Shown here: one piece after another, positions 9,261-17,916 of the stretch
Layout: every line of letters begins with the position of its first letter
How positions within the stretch are numbered: position 1 is the stretch's first letter
From: Candidatus Latescibacterota bacterium
Lineage (GTDB): Bacteria > Hydrothermota > Tepidihabitantia > Tepidihabitantales > CAIPLT01
Reading direction: 5' to 3'
Length of the DNA stretch: 38,696 nucleotides
Assembly: GCA_018335915.1 (NCBI GenBank)
Contig: JAGXRL010000103.1
Location: forward strand, 1 to 38,696
The notes under the pieces: model-generated
Told to the model about the DNA's origin: nothing
The model's database searches: none
The model's input: only the letters and a program-made list of their open reading frames with translations
Made by a program: the position numbers and the translations under genes

Positions 9261-9630
9261 AAATTATTATTAAGAAACACCCCGATTTTTCTTTCAACAC
9301 GTCTTCAATCACTTCCGACTCAGTCGTAAAGTCAAGATATTTTTTATAGATATATTCTAAGAGTTTTTTTAATGGGGTTTGGGCAGAGTAGGTTTTATAC
9401 TTGCGGAGTTGTAATGCAGTTTTTTATCCAACCAAATTATATATTCAATTTCAACCGGTTTTCCGAGTGGTATTCTCTGATTCTGTTTCGTCTTCAGACG
9501 ATGAGTCAGTTTCCAGGATATACTGGATTTGACATTGGGGAACATACAACGCGGATATCCGATTTTGTCAGAACAGGCGAAATTCGCGAATATACGATTT
9601 GCCGACCGATATGTTAAAGGACAAGGAAAT
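9259..9630 (-). pseudogene. Possible decayed/frameshifted gene fragment
   Basis: Minus-strand frame 9369-9630 reads ...GKSYIREFACSDKIGYPRCMFPNVKSSISWKLTHRLKTKQNQRIPLGKPVEIEYIIWLDKKLHYNSASIKPTLPKPH*. A second frame from about 9425 reads KTALQLRKYKTYSAQTPLKKLLEYIYKKYLDFTTESEVIEDVLKEKSG. Both are protein-like but neither has a proper start. Confidence 0.35.
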
Positions 9631-9756
9631 TTAGGGGTTTTAAGCCCAGGTGAACTCGTGGTATGGGGCGACCCCCAGGGTCACTCTCCCCTTTGCTTCA
9701 GGTCAGGAGATTGTTTGTACAAAAATGTTCAATATTTATGTGAGAAATATAAGCTT

Positions 9757-10401
9757 TTACACGCTTCTTACATAAAACGGAACTAAGGAAGCGGTGTCAG
9801 AAATGTCATTATTGGTAATACAGAGTTGAGCATTGAATGCAACCGCACTTGGTATTGGATAATGATATTCACAAATATCAAATTGACGCTTGGTATTGGT
9901 TTTTATCACATCGGCATAGTTTTTAATACCACTGCCAATCAAGAATGCTTTTTCAGGAATTATTTGAGTAAAAACATCGGGTTTGCTAATCTGCGGTTCG
10001 GTTATCGGTTCACATCCTTGATAGATTTGATAGTATAATTCTTCCCGCCTGATATCAATTACTGGTATAATCGTTATTTTATCGACAAGCATTTTATCAG
10101 GCACTGAAAATGATAGTGCTTGTAATGTTTTGAATGCTTTGATAGGAATGTTATTTACCACAGCCAATCCTTTGGCACAAGCTAGTCCAACCCGTAAAGA
10201 TGTAAACATACCAGGTCCGATAACAATGCCAATACCGGCCAAATGAGCAGGGGAGATGTTTAATGTTTTGAATGCAAGGTCTAAATTGTTAAATAGTAAT
10301 TCGTTCTGGCGGGCTTCGGCTTGTTCGGTTTTTTCGTACAGAATCTTATTGTTTTCAACAAAAGCAATGCCGGTCTCTTTCTCAGTCGTAGTTATTCCCA
10401 A
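9757..10401 (-). CDS. tsaB: tRNA threonylcarbamoyladenosine biosynthesis protein TsaB
   Basis: LGITTTEKETGIAF...ARQNELLFNNLDLAFKTLNISPAHLAGIGIVIGPGMFTSLRVGLACAKGLA: the GPGSFTGLRIG-type motif of TsaB. TTG is the only start-like codon near the N-terminus; true start uncertain. Confidence 0.88.
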   Translation of the reverse strand: MGITTTEKETGIAFVENNKILYEKTEQAEARQNELLFNNLDLAFKTLNISPAHLAGIGIVIGPGMFTSLRVGLACAKGLAVVNNIPIKAFKTLQALSFSVPDKMLVDKITIIPVIDIRREELYYQIYQGCEPITEPQISKPDVFTQIIPEKAFLIGSGIKNYADVIKTNTKRQFDICEYHYPIPSAVAFNAQLCITNNDISDTASLVPFYVRSV

Positions 10402-10406
10402 GAATA

Positions 10407-10441
10407 ACTTTTGACTTTTGACTTTTGCCTTTTGACTTGCT
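10407..10441. repeat. 'TTTTGACTTTTGACTTTTGCC' repeat abutting tsaB
   Basis: AACTTTTGACTTTTGACTTTTGCCTTTTGACTTG directly upstream of the tsaB start (minus gene). Confidence 0.7.
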
Positions 10442-10445
10442 TGTT

Positions 10446-10937
10446 CTATGTGATGACTCCTTCGATTTCATCCATATTATAGTATTCGTCAGACGAGCGA
10501 ATCAATTCGACTGAGGTGTAACCTCGTCCAAGTCCAATAACTGTTATTCTTTTGCCGCGCTTGGATAACCAGTCAACTAAGGCGACAAAATCACCGTCAC
10601 CGGTAATAAGAATTACCTGCTCTAAATATTCGGTCATGGATAGAATCTCAAGCGTGATTTCAATGTCCATATTGGCTTTTGCCGAACCGTCAACCCGCTC
10701 GCGCACTGGTTTGGCAACAACCCGATAACCCTGGAACGAGAGCGCATCGATTAATCTTTGCCGGCGTTCGTCATCCCGTTTGAACGGTACAAAGGCAATA
10801 AATTTATACTCGCGTTCTTCACCTTTGTTTTGTAATATTACATTACGGCGCAGGGCATCATAACGGACTTCCTTGCCCTGACGCTCAAATGTTTCCTGGA
10901 CATTCTGAATGTCAATAAAAACTCCAACTTTAGTCAT
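10446..10937 (-). CDS. NYN domain (LabA/DUF88-like, PIN-fold) protein
   Basis: VGVFIDIQNVQETF, ANMDIEITLEILSM, VILITGDGDFVALVDWLSKRGKRITVIGL: NYN/LabA signature acidic residues. Confidence 0.85.
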   Translation of the reverse strand: MTKVGVFIDIQNVQETFERQGKEVRYDALRRNVILQNKGEEREYKFIAFVPFKRDDERRQRLIDALSFQGYRVVAKPVRERVDGSAKANMDIEITLEILSMTEYLEQVILITGDGDFVALVDWLSKRGKRITVIGLGRGYTSVELIRSSDEYYNMDEIEGVIT

Positions 10938-10951
10938 CTGTTTCTCCTGTT

Positions 10952-11022
10952 AAACCACGGATTTGACGGATTAGACGGATTAAATGAAAAATCTGTGAAA
11001 ATCTGTGCAATCTGTGGTTTCA
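10952..11022. repeat. 'AAACCACGGATTT...AATCTGTGGTTT' repeat with inverted ends
   Basis: TAAACCACGGATTTGACGGATTAGACGGATTAAATG...AAAATCTGTGCAATCTGTGGTTTCATT. Confidence 0.75.
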
Positions 11023-11787
11023 TTTATTATATTTAATTTGATAAATGATTGCTAATCCTTTAAGGGTCAGATTTGGGTCAATTTTATCGAAAATGTTTTT
11101 TATGCCGGGCATGAGTTTGAGACCATTGCCCGTGGCAATCGTATATGGTTTGGTTTTGAGTTTTTTCTGCATCTCCTTTTTTATATTGTAACAGATTCCA
11201 TTAATGGTCTGGTATAAACCAGATTTGACTGCCTGTTGAGTTGAGCAGGCAAAGGTTTTGTTGCTTGAGTTTGTTACTGGTATTGGTAACTTGTCGGTCA
11301 AATGAGCGGGCAATGCCCGGATTAAATTTTTAATACCAGGGATTATGATACCGCCGTGAAAATAACCGTTTTTGGATACGATATTAAATGTAGTTGCCGT
11401 GCCAAAATCAACTATCAGACAGTCTCTTTTGTATATTTTATAAGCGGCAACGCAATCGGCAAGACGGTCTGTACCTAATGAAGTTCTGGGAAAATACCTA
11501 AATTTCAATCCGCAGTTCATATCTGGTCTTAACAGGATAAATTTTTCGAGATTTGTTTTTAGCGATTGGATAGCGCGATTATTGGCAAGAGCAGTGGTGC
11601 TGTAGGCGTCACTCATTATAATACCAGTAATCGGTTTTTGCTTATTGATATAATTGAATAATTTGGATAAATGTTTTTGGTTGACCGGTAAGGTAAAAGA
11701 TTCAATTAATCTGGGAAAGTTCGATTTGGTTTGAGCAAATAACCCAAGGTGAATATTTGTGTTGCCAACATCAATCGCTAAGTACAT
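11020..11787 (-). CDS. coaX: Type III pantothenate kinase
   Basis: MYLAIDVGNTNIHLGLF, SLGTDRLADCVAAY, LIVDFGTATTFNIVSKNGYFHGGIIIPG motifs. Confidence 0.94.
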   Translation of the reverse strand: MYLAIDVGNTNIHLGLFAQTKSNFPRLIESFTLPVNQKHLSKLFNYINKQKPITGIIMSDAYSTTALANNRAIQSLKTNLEKFILLRPDMNCGLKFRYFPRTSLGTDRLADCVAAYKIYKRDCLIVDFGTATTFNIVSKNGYFHGGIIIPGIKNLIRALPAHLTDKLPIPVTNSSNKTFACSTQQAVKSGLYQTINGICYNIKKEMQKKLKTKPYTIATGNGLKLMPGIKNIFDKIDPNLTLKGLAIIYQIKYNK

Positions 11788-11807
11788 AAAATATTATAAA
11801 AATAAAA

Positions 11808-13706
11808 TTAGTTCAGTTTAACAATCTTTTCAGTCGTTACTGCATTATTATGTAAAACTTCGGCAAAATAGATTCCATTGGGAATCTCGCGACCATTTTC
11901 ATCCCGGCCATTCCATAAATAGGGCGGCGACTTTAATGTCTTTACCTTCATACCACCTGCATTATAAATGTTTATCATTGCATTGTCAATCAGTATGTTA
12001 AATTGGATATGGTTATGAAACGGGTTGGGCGTTGCGGACAATTTGAATAATCGGGGTGAATTGTCGGTCAAAGTTTGTTCGATTGCCTGCGGAGTCGTAT
12101 TGTAAAACAGGTAATTGCCGATTGTCCGAGTCCAATTGGTTACAGCCAAATCCGGATATTGAGCATAAGTATAATTGATAATCACAGTATCTCCGATAAT
12201 AAAGCTGGCATTGATACTGACCCAACCAGCCAACGGGTCATAACAAAATGCATTGAGAGGAATGGGATTGTTATTGATTTGAACATTGATAAGTTTTTGC
12301 ATGGGGGATTTGCGGGTCGAGAAGAGTTTGCGCGTGCCGTTGCTGATAAATGTATCAGAGCGGCAGATTAAATGCCGGTTTCGGACATCACCGGTGATAA
12401 TCGCTTCGCTGACCAAATTAGTGCCGCTGGTCCAGGACCAGGTTGGCAAGGTATCTAAAACGCCGTTGCGGTTTTCAAAGACAACCAACGCTTCCCACCA
12501 GCCGCCAGCCGCCAAATCCATAAACCCGTCATTATTAAAATCAGCCCAGCACACAGCTGAACAGTATTGGGTATTGCGTCGCATGGTAAAGCTTGGAAAT
12601 GTGTTAAGCTGTCCTTGATTGTTTTTAAAGACTTTGATATAACTCGAATCACTGCCCAGTTGTCCATTAGCGGCAATGGCAAGGTCAATCCAGCCGTCAT
12701 TGTCATAATCAGCCAGAGCAAGCCGTAAAACCCAGGTGCTTATATTAATAGACCAGCTGGCAGTTGTTTCTATAATACCTGCCTGGTTATAGAATACTGA
12801 CAGCTTTCCGCGATAACCGACAACTAAGTCGAGATAACCGTCATTATCTAAATCAGCAAAACGGACCGCATCTGACGGAGTTGAGTCATCAGCAGTCCAA
12901 TAGGGCAGAGGTTCGAAAACACCGTTATGATTGCGATATATTTTTGTTGGCGATTTCCGGTTAGCATAAGCATCACCAGCCGATACTGCCAAATCCAAAT
13001 CACCATCCAAATCAACATCACCAAAAGCACAATCAAACGATGAGTCAGTATCAGCAGAAATCCAGGTCGGCAGAACGGATAAACTGTTGCCAGTATTGTA
13101 ATAAATGCGGGTTTTACAATCGCCCTGGGGTCCTAAAAACGCAACTGCCATATCAAGATGTCCGTCATTATTGACATCACCTAAGTAAAGATGGCCAAAC
13201 ATACCAGAATCACTGGAACGCCAGGATGCCTGGGTTTCAAGCACACCATTGTTATTGTAATAAATAGCCTGTTTATTGAGCGCCATATCATTGCCGTTCG
13301 AGGTGCAGAAATCAATAAACCCGTTGTTGTTGATATCAGCAAAACCACCACCGGTCGAATAGTCATTGTCAATCGATGTCCATGAAGGCGAACTGGATAA
13401 TGGAATTGCGGCATAGCTTAAGGAAAATTGGATAATTGCGATTGCGATACAGAGTTTTAATAAACAAGAATTGCTACTATTGATATGATATTTCTGTCCT
13501 TTATTATTTAACCACGGACCTGTCCCGCACCTTTGCGCGGGTCGCACCCGTAAAACCGGGAGCGACCCGATTGATATAAATGGTGCGGGATTACACGGAT
13601 TTAACAGATTATTTTCAAGATTTTTTTTCTTCAATCCGTGTTGCTGTCGCTTCGCTATGCGACCATCTGTGTTAATCTGTGGTTTCAGTTTATTAGTTTG
13701 GGACAT
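11808..13706 (-). CDS. Secreted FG-GAP/VCBS repeat protein with Por/T9SS-like C-terminal (FlgD-type) domain; N-terminal boundary uncertain
   Basis: Six or more D.D.DG..DL repeats (DVNNDGHLDMAVA, DVDLDGDLDLAVS, DLDNDGYLDLVVG, DYDNDGWIDLAIA...). Signal-peptide-like LLKLCIAIAIIQFSLSYA. C-term LSATPNPFHNHIQFNI...GNGIYFAEVLHNNAVTTEKIVKLN-like sorting domain. The first ~75 codons are translated repeat sequence. Confidence 0.8.
   Translation of the reverse strand: MSQTNKLKPQINTDGRIAKRQQHGLKKKNLENNLLNPCNPAPFISIGSLPVLRVRPAQRCGTGPWLNNKGQKYHINSSNSCLLKLCIAIAIIQFSLSYAAIPLSSSPSWTSIDNDYSTGGGFADINNNGFIDFCTSNGNDMALNKQAIYYNNNGVLETQASWRSSDSGMFGHLYLGDVNNDGHLDMAVAFLGPQGDCKTRIYYNTGNSLSVLPTWISADTDSSFDCAFGDVDLDGDLDLAVSAGDAYANRKSPTKIYRNHNGVFEPLPYWTADDSTPSDAVRFADLDNDGYLDLVVGYRGKLSVFYNQAGIIETTASWSINISTWVLRLALADYDNDGWIDLAIAANGQLGSDSSYIKVFKNNQGQLNTFPSFTMRRNTQYCSAVCWADFNNDGFMDLAAGGWWEALVVFENRNGVLDTLPTWSWTSGTNLVSEAIITGDVRNRHLICRSDTFISNGTRKLFSTRKSPMQKLINVQINNNPIPLNAFCYDPLAGWVSINASFIIGDTVIINYTYAQYPDLAVTNWTRTIGNYLFYNTTPQAIEQTLTDNSPRLFKLSATPNPFHNHIQFNILIDNAMINIYNAGGMKVKTLKSPPYLWNGRDENGREIPNGIYFAEVLHNNAVTTEKIVKLN
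13510..13686. repeat. 'ACCACGG...CTGTGGTTT' repeat carrying a GC-rich hairpin
   Basis: ACCACGGACCTGTCCCGCACC... hairpin GGGTCGC-A-CCCG-taaaac-CGGG-A-GCGACCC (13539-13568) ... GTTAATCTGTGGTTT. Confidence 0.75.
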
Positions 13707-14958
13707 TTATCTCCTGTGCTTGCGGTTTGCGTATCATCAGGTAAGTAAGTACCGATAAAATAATTAAGATGATACCAACCGCAGATAAGACAATCTTATA
13801 CGATGTTAAATCACTGACAATGCCGATGAGCAGAGCCGTGACAACAAAAGTGATGTTGCCGAAAAATTCCTTGATGCCGAAAATACGGCCGCGAATATAT
13901 GAGGTAACCTGTTCCTGGATAATCGTGTTCTGGGCAATCGTGATGAGCGAGAAAATTGCACCACCGACCAGGGCGATAATAATAATAAAGACGCGGGAAA
14001 TAAAGAACGGACCTAAAGCGAACAAGAGCCCGTATATCAAAAGCCCGACAATGATAATATATAGTTTATTGAACCGGATATGAAATACTCCTAAAATCAA
14101 AGCACCACCAATCATACCGACGGCTAAAATACCAGACATAATGCCAACTCCGACCGTGCCCCAGTCAAGAATCTGCTGGACTAAAAAAATCAGGATAGTA
14201 TAAGAGACACTGGACATAAAAGTAATCACGGCAAACGAACTGAGCACAATCAAAACAATGCGGTTATTTTTCATTAAAGCGATAATTTCTTTGATGTCGT
14301 TTTTGAAAATTGATATAATTTTGTTGACTGTTATTTGCACCGGACCACTGCTATGGCTGGGCCGGACTTCAGATGATTTGGAAATTCCGAAAATCAAAAG
14401 ACCGGCAGTAAGATGCATCGCACCGTTGAAAATAAAGCCCCAGCGCCAGCCGATTTTACTGATTAGAAATCCGCCAACCACCATACCGGCAACCGTAGCA
14501 AAACGGGCGAGAAACGTATCTAATGAATTTGCCGGCAGTAATTTGCGCGGGGAAACCAGATTGGGCATCAAAGCCGGTTTGGCAGTATTGTTGAAAATAT
14601 CGATTGAGAAGAACATAGTGATAGTAATCCAGAACGGCAGGTAAGAATGGGTCAAATCAATCAGAAACGGGGTTACGAGCAGGATGATTGCCTGGATAAT
14701 GTGCGCCCGAATCATAATTGACCGGCGCGACCAGTGGTCAACCAGAATCCCGACAATTGGTGAAAAGACGATGACCGGTATTGTGAAGGTTAAAGAAGCA
14801 AATGAAAATGCGGATACTTTACCCGGCGTGGTAATGCCAATCAGGGTAATTAAAAGCATGTGGGTGAGACGGTCACCGAATTGAGAAACCGTGCCAGACA
14901 GAATTAGAAAAATCAGATTTCGAATCTGAAAAAGTTTCAGATATTGCTTAAATTGCAC
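13693..14958 (-). CDS. Major facilitator superfamily transporter
   Basis: 421 aa, about 12 TM helices; GTVSQFGDRLTHMLLI..., PIVGILVDHWSRRSIMI (MFS motif A-like). Confidence 0.85.
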   Translation of the reverse strand: MQFKQYLKLFQIRNLIFLILSGTVSQFGDRLTHMLLITLIGITTPGKVSAFSFASLTFTIPVIVFSPIVGILVDHWSRRSIMIRAHIIQAIILLVTPFLIDLTHSYLPFWITITMFFSIDIFNNTAKPALMPNLVSPRKLLPANSLDTFLARFATVAGMVVGGFLISKIGWRWGFIFNGAMHLTAGLLIFGISKSSEVRPSHSSGPVQITVNKIISIFKNDIKEIIALMKNNRIVLIVLSSFAVITFMSSVSYTILIFLVQQILDWGTVGVGIMSGILAVGMIGGALILGVFHIRFNKLYIIIVGLLIYGLLFALGPFFISRVFIIIIALVGGAIFSLITIAQNTIIQEQVTSYIRGRIFGIKEFFGNITFVVTALLIGIVSDLTSYKIVLSAVGIILIILSVLTYLMIRKPQAQEINVPN

Positions 14959-15014
14959 TTAGTAAGTTTATTTAATTTAAGGCTAAAGTCAACCCCGCAC
15001 CAATTAGTTTTACT

Positions 15015-15044
15015 TAATTATATAAAACTTACTTTATATAATTA
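15015..15044. repeat. Perfect 12-bp AT-rich inverted repeat upstream of dnaN
   Basis: TAATTATATAAA-acttac-TTTATATAATTA. Confidence 0.8.
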
Positions 15045-15174
15045 TGGTTGATAAATTTTCCACTAAAAGAGCATAGAAATGTATTGGACGGTTTGAAAAT
15101 CTGGAATTATATATTAACGACGAATTTCTATTTGTTTCAATATATTTCGATTAATTTCTATTTCACTTTCAGTC

Positions 15175-15203
15175 TTGACAATTAGAGTGAGATTAAGTAA
15201 TAT
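15175..15203 (+). promoter_or_regulatory. dnaN promoter
   Basis: TTGACA (15175-15180)-17 nt-TAATAT (15198-15203); GGAGG at 15215-15219; ATG at 15224. Confidence 0.7.
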
Positions 15204-15223
15204 CACTAAAACACGGAGGCGCT

Positions 15224-16318
15224 ATGTATTGTGTAATTAGTAAAGCTGATTTTGTTGAGAATTTGAGCGGTGTTGTTAATATTCTGATGGCGAAGACGAC
15301 TTATCCGGTTCTTCAGAATGTTTTTCTGGAAACCACGGATAAGAGTTTGATAATTAAAGCCACTGATCTTGATTCGTATGTCGAGAAACAAATCGGTATC
15401 CAGGGAAAAATTAAAGAGGGTAAAGTTCTTTTGCCGGGTAAAAAATTGCTTGATGCGGTACGGGAATTATCTGCCGAAACTTTGACTTTGTCAATCAAAG
15501 AGAATAAAGTGCATCTGGAAGCCGACGGCAGCAGTTCAATATTTTCTGTGCTCGACCCGGCTGAATATCCAGAAGTACCGGAAATTCCTAAAATTAATAA
15601 GATTGAATTTCCGCAAACAGTTTTAGAAGAGTGTTTTGACGATACCGGTTTTGCGGTAAGTAAAGAAGAATCGCGGCCGGCAATGTGCGGTGTGTATCTG
15701 CGCATAAATAAAACCGAGACCCAGATGGTCGCAACTGATGGCTATCGTTTGGCATATATTAAGAAGGGCGGTAAATTTGACGGGACTCTGGATGCAATCA
15801 TCGCGCCAAAAGTTTTAAACCTGTTTCCTAAAGGTGAGGATAAGATTACGATTACCGCAGACAGCGCAAAAATCGGATTTAAATTCGCCAATACTACGAT
15901 TGTCTCCCGATTAATTGAAGGTCCTTATCCGGATTACCAGCGGATTATGCCGGATAAACACACCTGCCGGATGCAGGTTAAAAGTGATGAGTTTATTGGA
16001 GCATTACGGCGGGCCGCAGTTTTTGCTCATCCGGTCGGACGACTGATTGCCCTGCATTTATCTGCGAAAAAAAGTTCGGTATTTGCCGAAACTCAGGACT
16101 TGGGACAATCAACACAGGAATTCATTTCGAAGTATAAAGGCGACGATTTAAAAATCGGCTTTAATGTCACTTATCTTCTGGAAATCCTGCACTCAATGAG
16201 AAGTGAAGAAGTAATTATGGAGTTTGTCAATCCGCTGGCAGCCGGAGTTATTAAACCCGGTATTGAAAATGAAAATACAGAGCGGTTATACCTGTTAATG
16301 CCGATTCGGCTTGAATAA
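15224..16318 (+). CDS. dnaN: DNA polymerase III subunit beta (sliding clamp)
   Basis: 364 aa; MYCVISKADFVENLSGVVNILMAKTTYPVLQNVFLE, MVATDGYRLAY, C-terminal LLMPIRL. Confidence 0.95.
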   Translation: MYCVISKADFVENLSGVVNILMAKTTYPVLQNVFLETTDKSLIIKATDLDSYVEKQIGIQGKIKEGKVLLPGKKLLDAVRELSAETLTLSIKENKVHLEADGSSSIFSVLDPAEYPEVPEIPKINKIEFPQTVLEECFDDTGFAVSKEESRPAMCGVYLRINKTETQMVATDGYRLAYIKKGGKFDGTLDAIIAPKVLNLFPKGEDKITITADSAKIGFKFANTTIVSRLIEGPYPDYQRIMPDKHTCRMQVKSDEFIGALRRAAVFAHPVGRLIALHLSAKKSSVFAETQDLGQSTQEFISKYKGDDLKIGFNVTYLLEILHSMRSEEVIMEFVNPLAAGVIKPGIENENTERLYLLMPIRLE

Positions 16319-16777
16319 ATCAACCGGATTATTAACCAATTCAATATCTCTTGTTTGTTTTGAGGGCAGAACCCGGCTAACCTGCCATTGTTTGTTATGC
16401 TTTTCAAAAAATAAAGTCAGATAAATTTCATCACCAATCAATTCATTGGTCGAAGTGAAAGTACCATAAAGCCGGATTTTTATTTCGCAGATTGCCCGGT
16501 TTTGATAAACCGTAATTGTCTGATTCGTGGTATAAATTTTGATGTTATGATAATACTGAAAATATGATTCAAACCAGCGCATTAACCGGTGGTAATCACG
16601 ACCCCAGTGGTCCTGATAATTTTCCGCCACAATCTCTTCAAGCACAGATAAATTTTCCTTTTCAACGGCATTTTTTCCCCTTTGGATTGTGCGCCATACT
16701 TGCTGCTCTTGAGATTGAAACAGAGTGCAACTGAATAATAAAATAAACAGTAATAGAACAAGATATAATTGTTTCAA
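16295..16777 (-). CDS. Lipoprotein with NTF2/SnoaL-like fold
   Basis: Lipobox LLLFILLFSC. 'VEKENLSVLEEIVAENYQDHWGRDYHRLMRWFESYF...IRLYGTFTSTNELIGDEIYLTLFFEKHNKQWQVSRVL' fits NTF2-like folds. Overlaps the 3' end of dnaN convergently by 24 bp. Confidence 0.6.
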   Translation of the reverse strand: MKQLYLVLLLFILLFSCTLFQSQEQQVWRTIQRGKNAVEKENLSVLEEIVAENYQDHWGRDYHRLMRWFESYFQYYHNIKIYTTNQTITVYQNRAICEIKIRLYGTFTSTNELIGDEIYLTLFFEKHNKQWQVSRVLPSKQTRDIELVNNPVDLFKPNRH

Positions 16778-16839
16778 TAAATTAATCTAATCTTAAAACA
16801 TACTCTTGTCAATTCTTAAATATTTATTTATGATTTTGT

Positions 16840-17916
16840 ATGCGGCTGGCTGAATTGGGTGAACTGAAAACAATCGAGATGATAAAGAAAATAACCAGTG
16901 CGCCACGCTTGACAAATCGTGCTTCACGCTTTATCAAGGTTGGTATTGGCGATGATGCGGCTGTGTTAAAAGAAGGTAATGTAGTCACTACAGACGCGTA
17001 TATTGAAGATGTTCATTTTTCCTTAGATTATTTTAGTTTATACCAAATCGGGCAGAGAGTTGCTTGCGGAACATTGTCTGATATAGCGGCAATGGCAGCA
17101 ACTCCAATTGCCTTATTTATTTCAGCTTTATTACCGTCCAAATTAGAACAGAGACAACTTAAACAATTATATGCCGGTATGCTTAGTATTGCGGATAAAT
17201 TCGGATGCCGAATTAGCGGTGGTGATATTGTTGCCTATCCAAAACTTGGTTTGATACTGACTGCAATTGGCAAGACCAGGACACCAAAACTCCGCTCAAC
17301 TGCACAACCTGGCGAATATTTATATGTTACAGGTTTTTGCGGATTGGCTGAAACCGGCAGACTGGCATTAAAGCAAAAATTTCCTAAAAAAGATTTCATT
17401 CAATCAATTAAGAGACATACCTGCCCGTGCCCGAGAATTTTCGAAGCGATTAAACTTAAGAAATATATAAATGCTTTAATCGATACATCAGACGGTTTGT
17501 CAACAGATGTCTTTCATATTGCGGAGGAGAGCAGAGTTAAGATAAAAATATTTGCGGACAAATTACCAATGCATAAAGAAACTTATAATCTTTATAATTG
17601 GGTCATTGCGAAAAGCAAAACGACACCACAATCGGTTGTTCAGAAGATGCGCACAAAACTCCACACTAGAGCAATCTTACAACCGTTAAAAGATGAGATT
17701 GCTTCGCATACGCTCGAAATGACAAATCCGTTAGCGCTCAATGGAGGTGAAGATTACGAACTTTTATTCACATCTGCTTATCAAAAACTACCCGCAAAAA
17801 TTACAGGCACAAAAATCACCCGGATCGGCAAGATTGAAAAAGGGAGCGGTGTCTATTTGATAAAAGATAATAAGGAGATTCGATTATATCCCAAAGGTTA
17901 TGACCATTTTCAGTAA
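16840..17916 (+). CDS. thiL: Thiamine-monophosphate kinase
   Basis: RLAELGELKTIEMIKKI, VGIGDDAAVL, VTTDAYIEDVHFSLDYFSLYQIGQRV, GGDIV, DTSDGLSTDV motifs. Confidence 0.93.
   Translation: MRLAELGELKTIEMIKKITSAPRLTNRASRFIKVGIGDDAAVLKEGNVVTTDAYIEDVHFSLDYFSLYQIGQRVACGTLSDIAAMAATPIALFISALLPSKLEQRQLKQLYAGMLSIADKFGCRISGGDIVAYPKLGLILTAIGKTRTPKLRSTAQPGEYLYVTGFCGLAETGRLALKQKFPKKDFIQSIKRHTCPCPRIFEAIKLKKYINALIDTSDGLSTDVFHIAEESRVKIKIFADKLPMHKETYNLYNWVIAKSKTTPQSVVQKMRTKLHTRAILQPLKDEIASHTLEMTNPLALNGGEDYELLFTSAYQKLPAKITGTKITRIGKIEKGSGVYLIKDNKEIRLYPKGYDHFQ

Noticed and set aside
9032-9786. ORFs 9032-9280 (-), 9372-9617 (+), 9529-9786 (+)
   Set aside because: The first is repeat-derived; the plus-strand ones are opposite a better protein-like minus-strand relic and have no start signals or domains.
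15001-15220. Chromosomal origin (oriC)
   Set aside because: dnaN is not next to dnaA here, and only one poor DnaA-box-like site is visible; kept only as a low-interest regulatory region.
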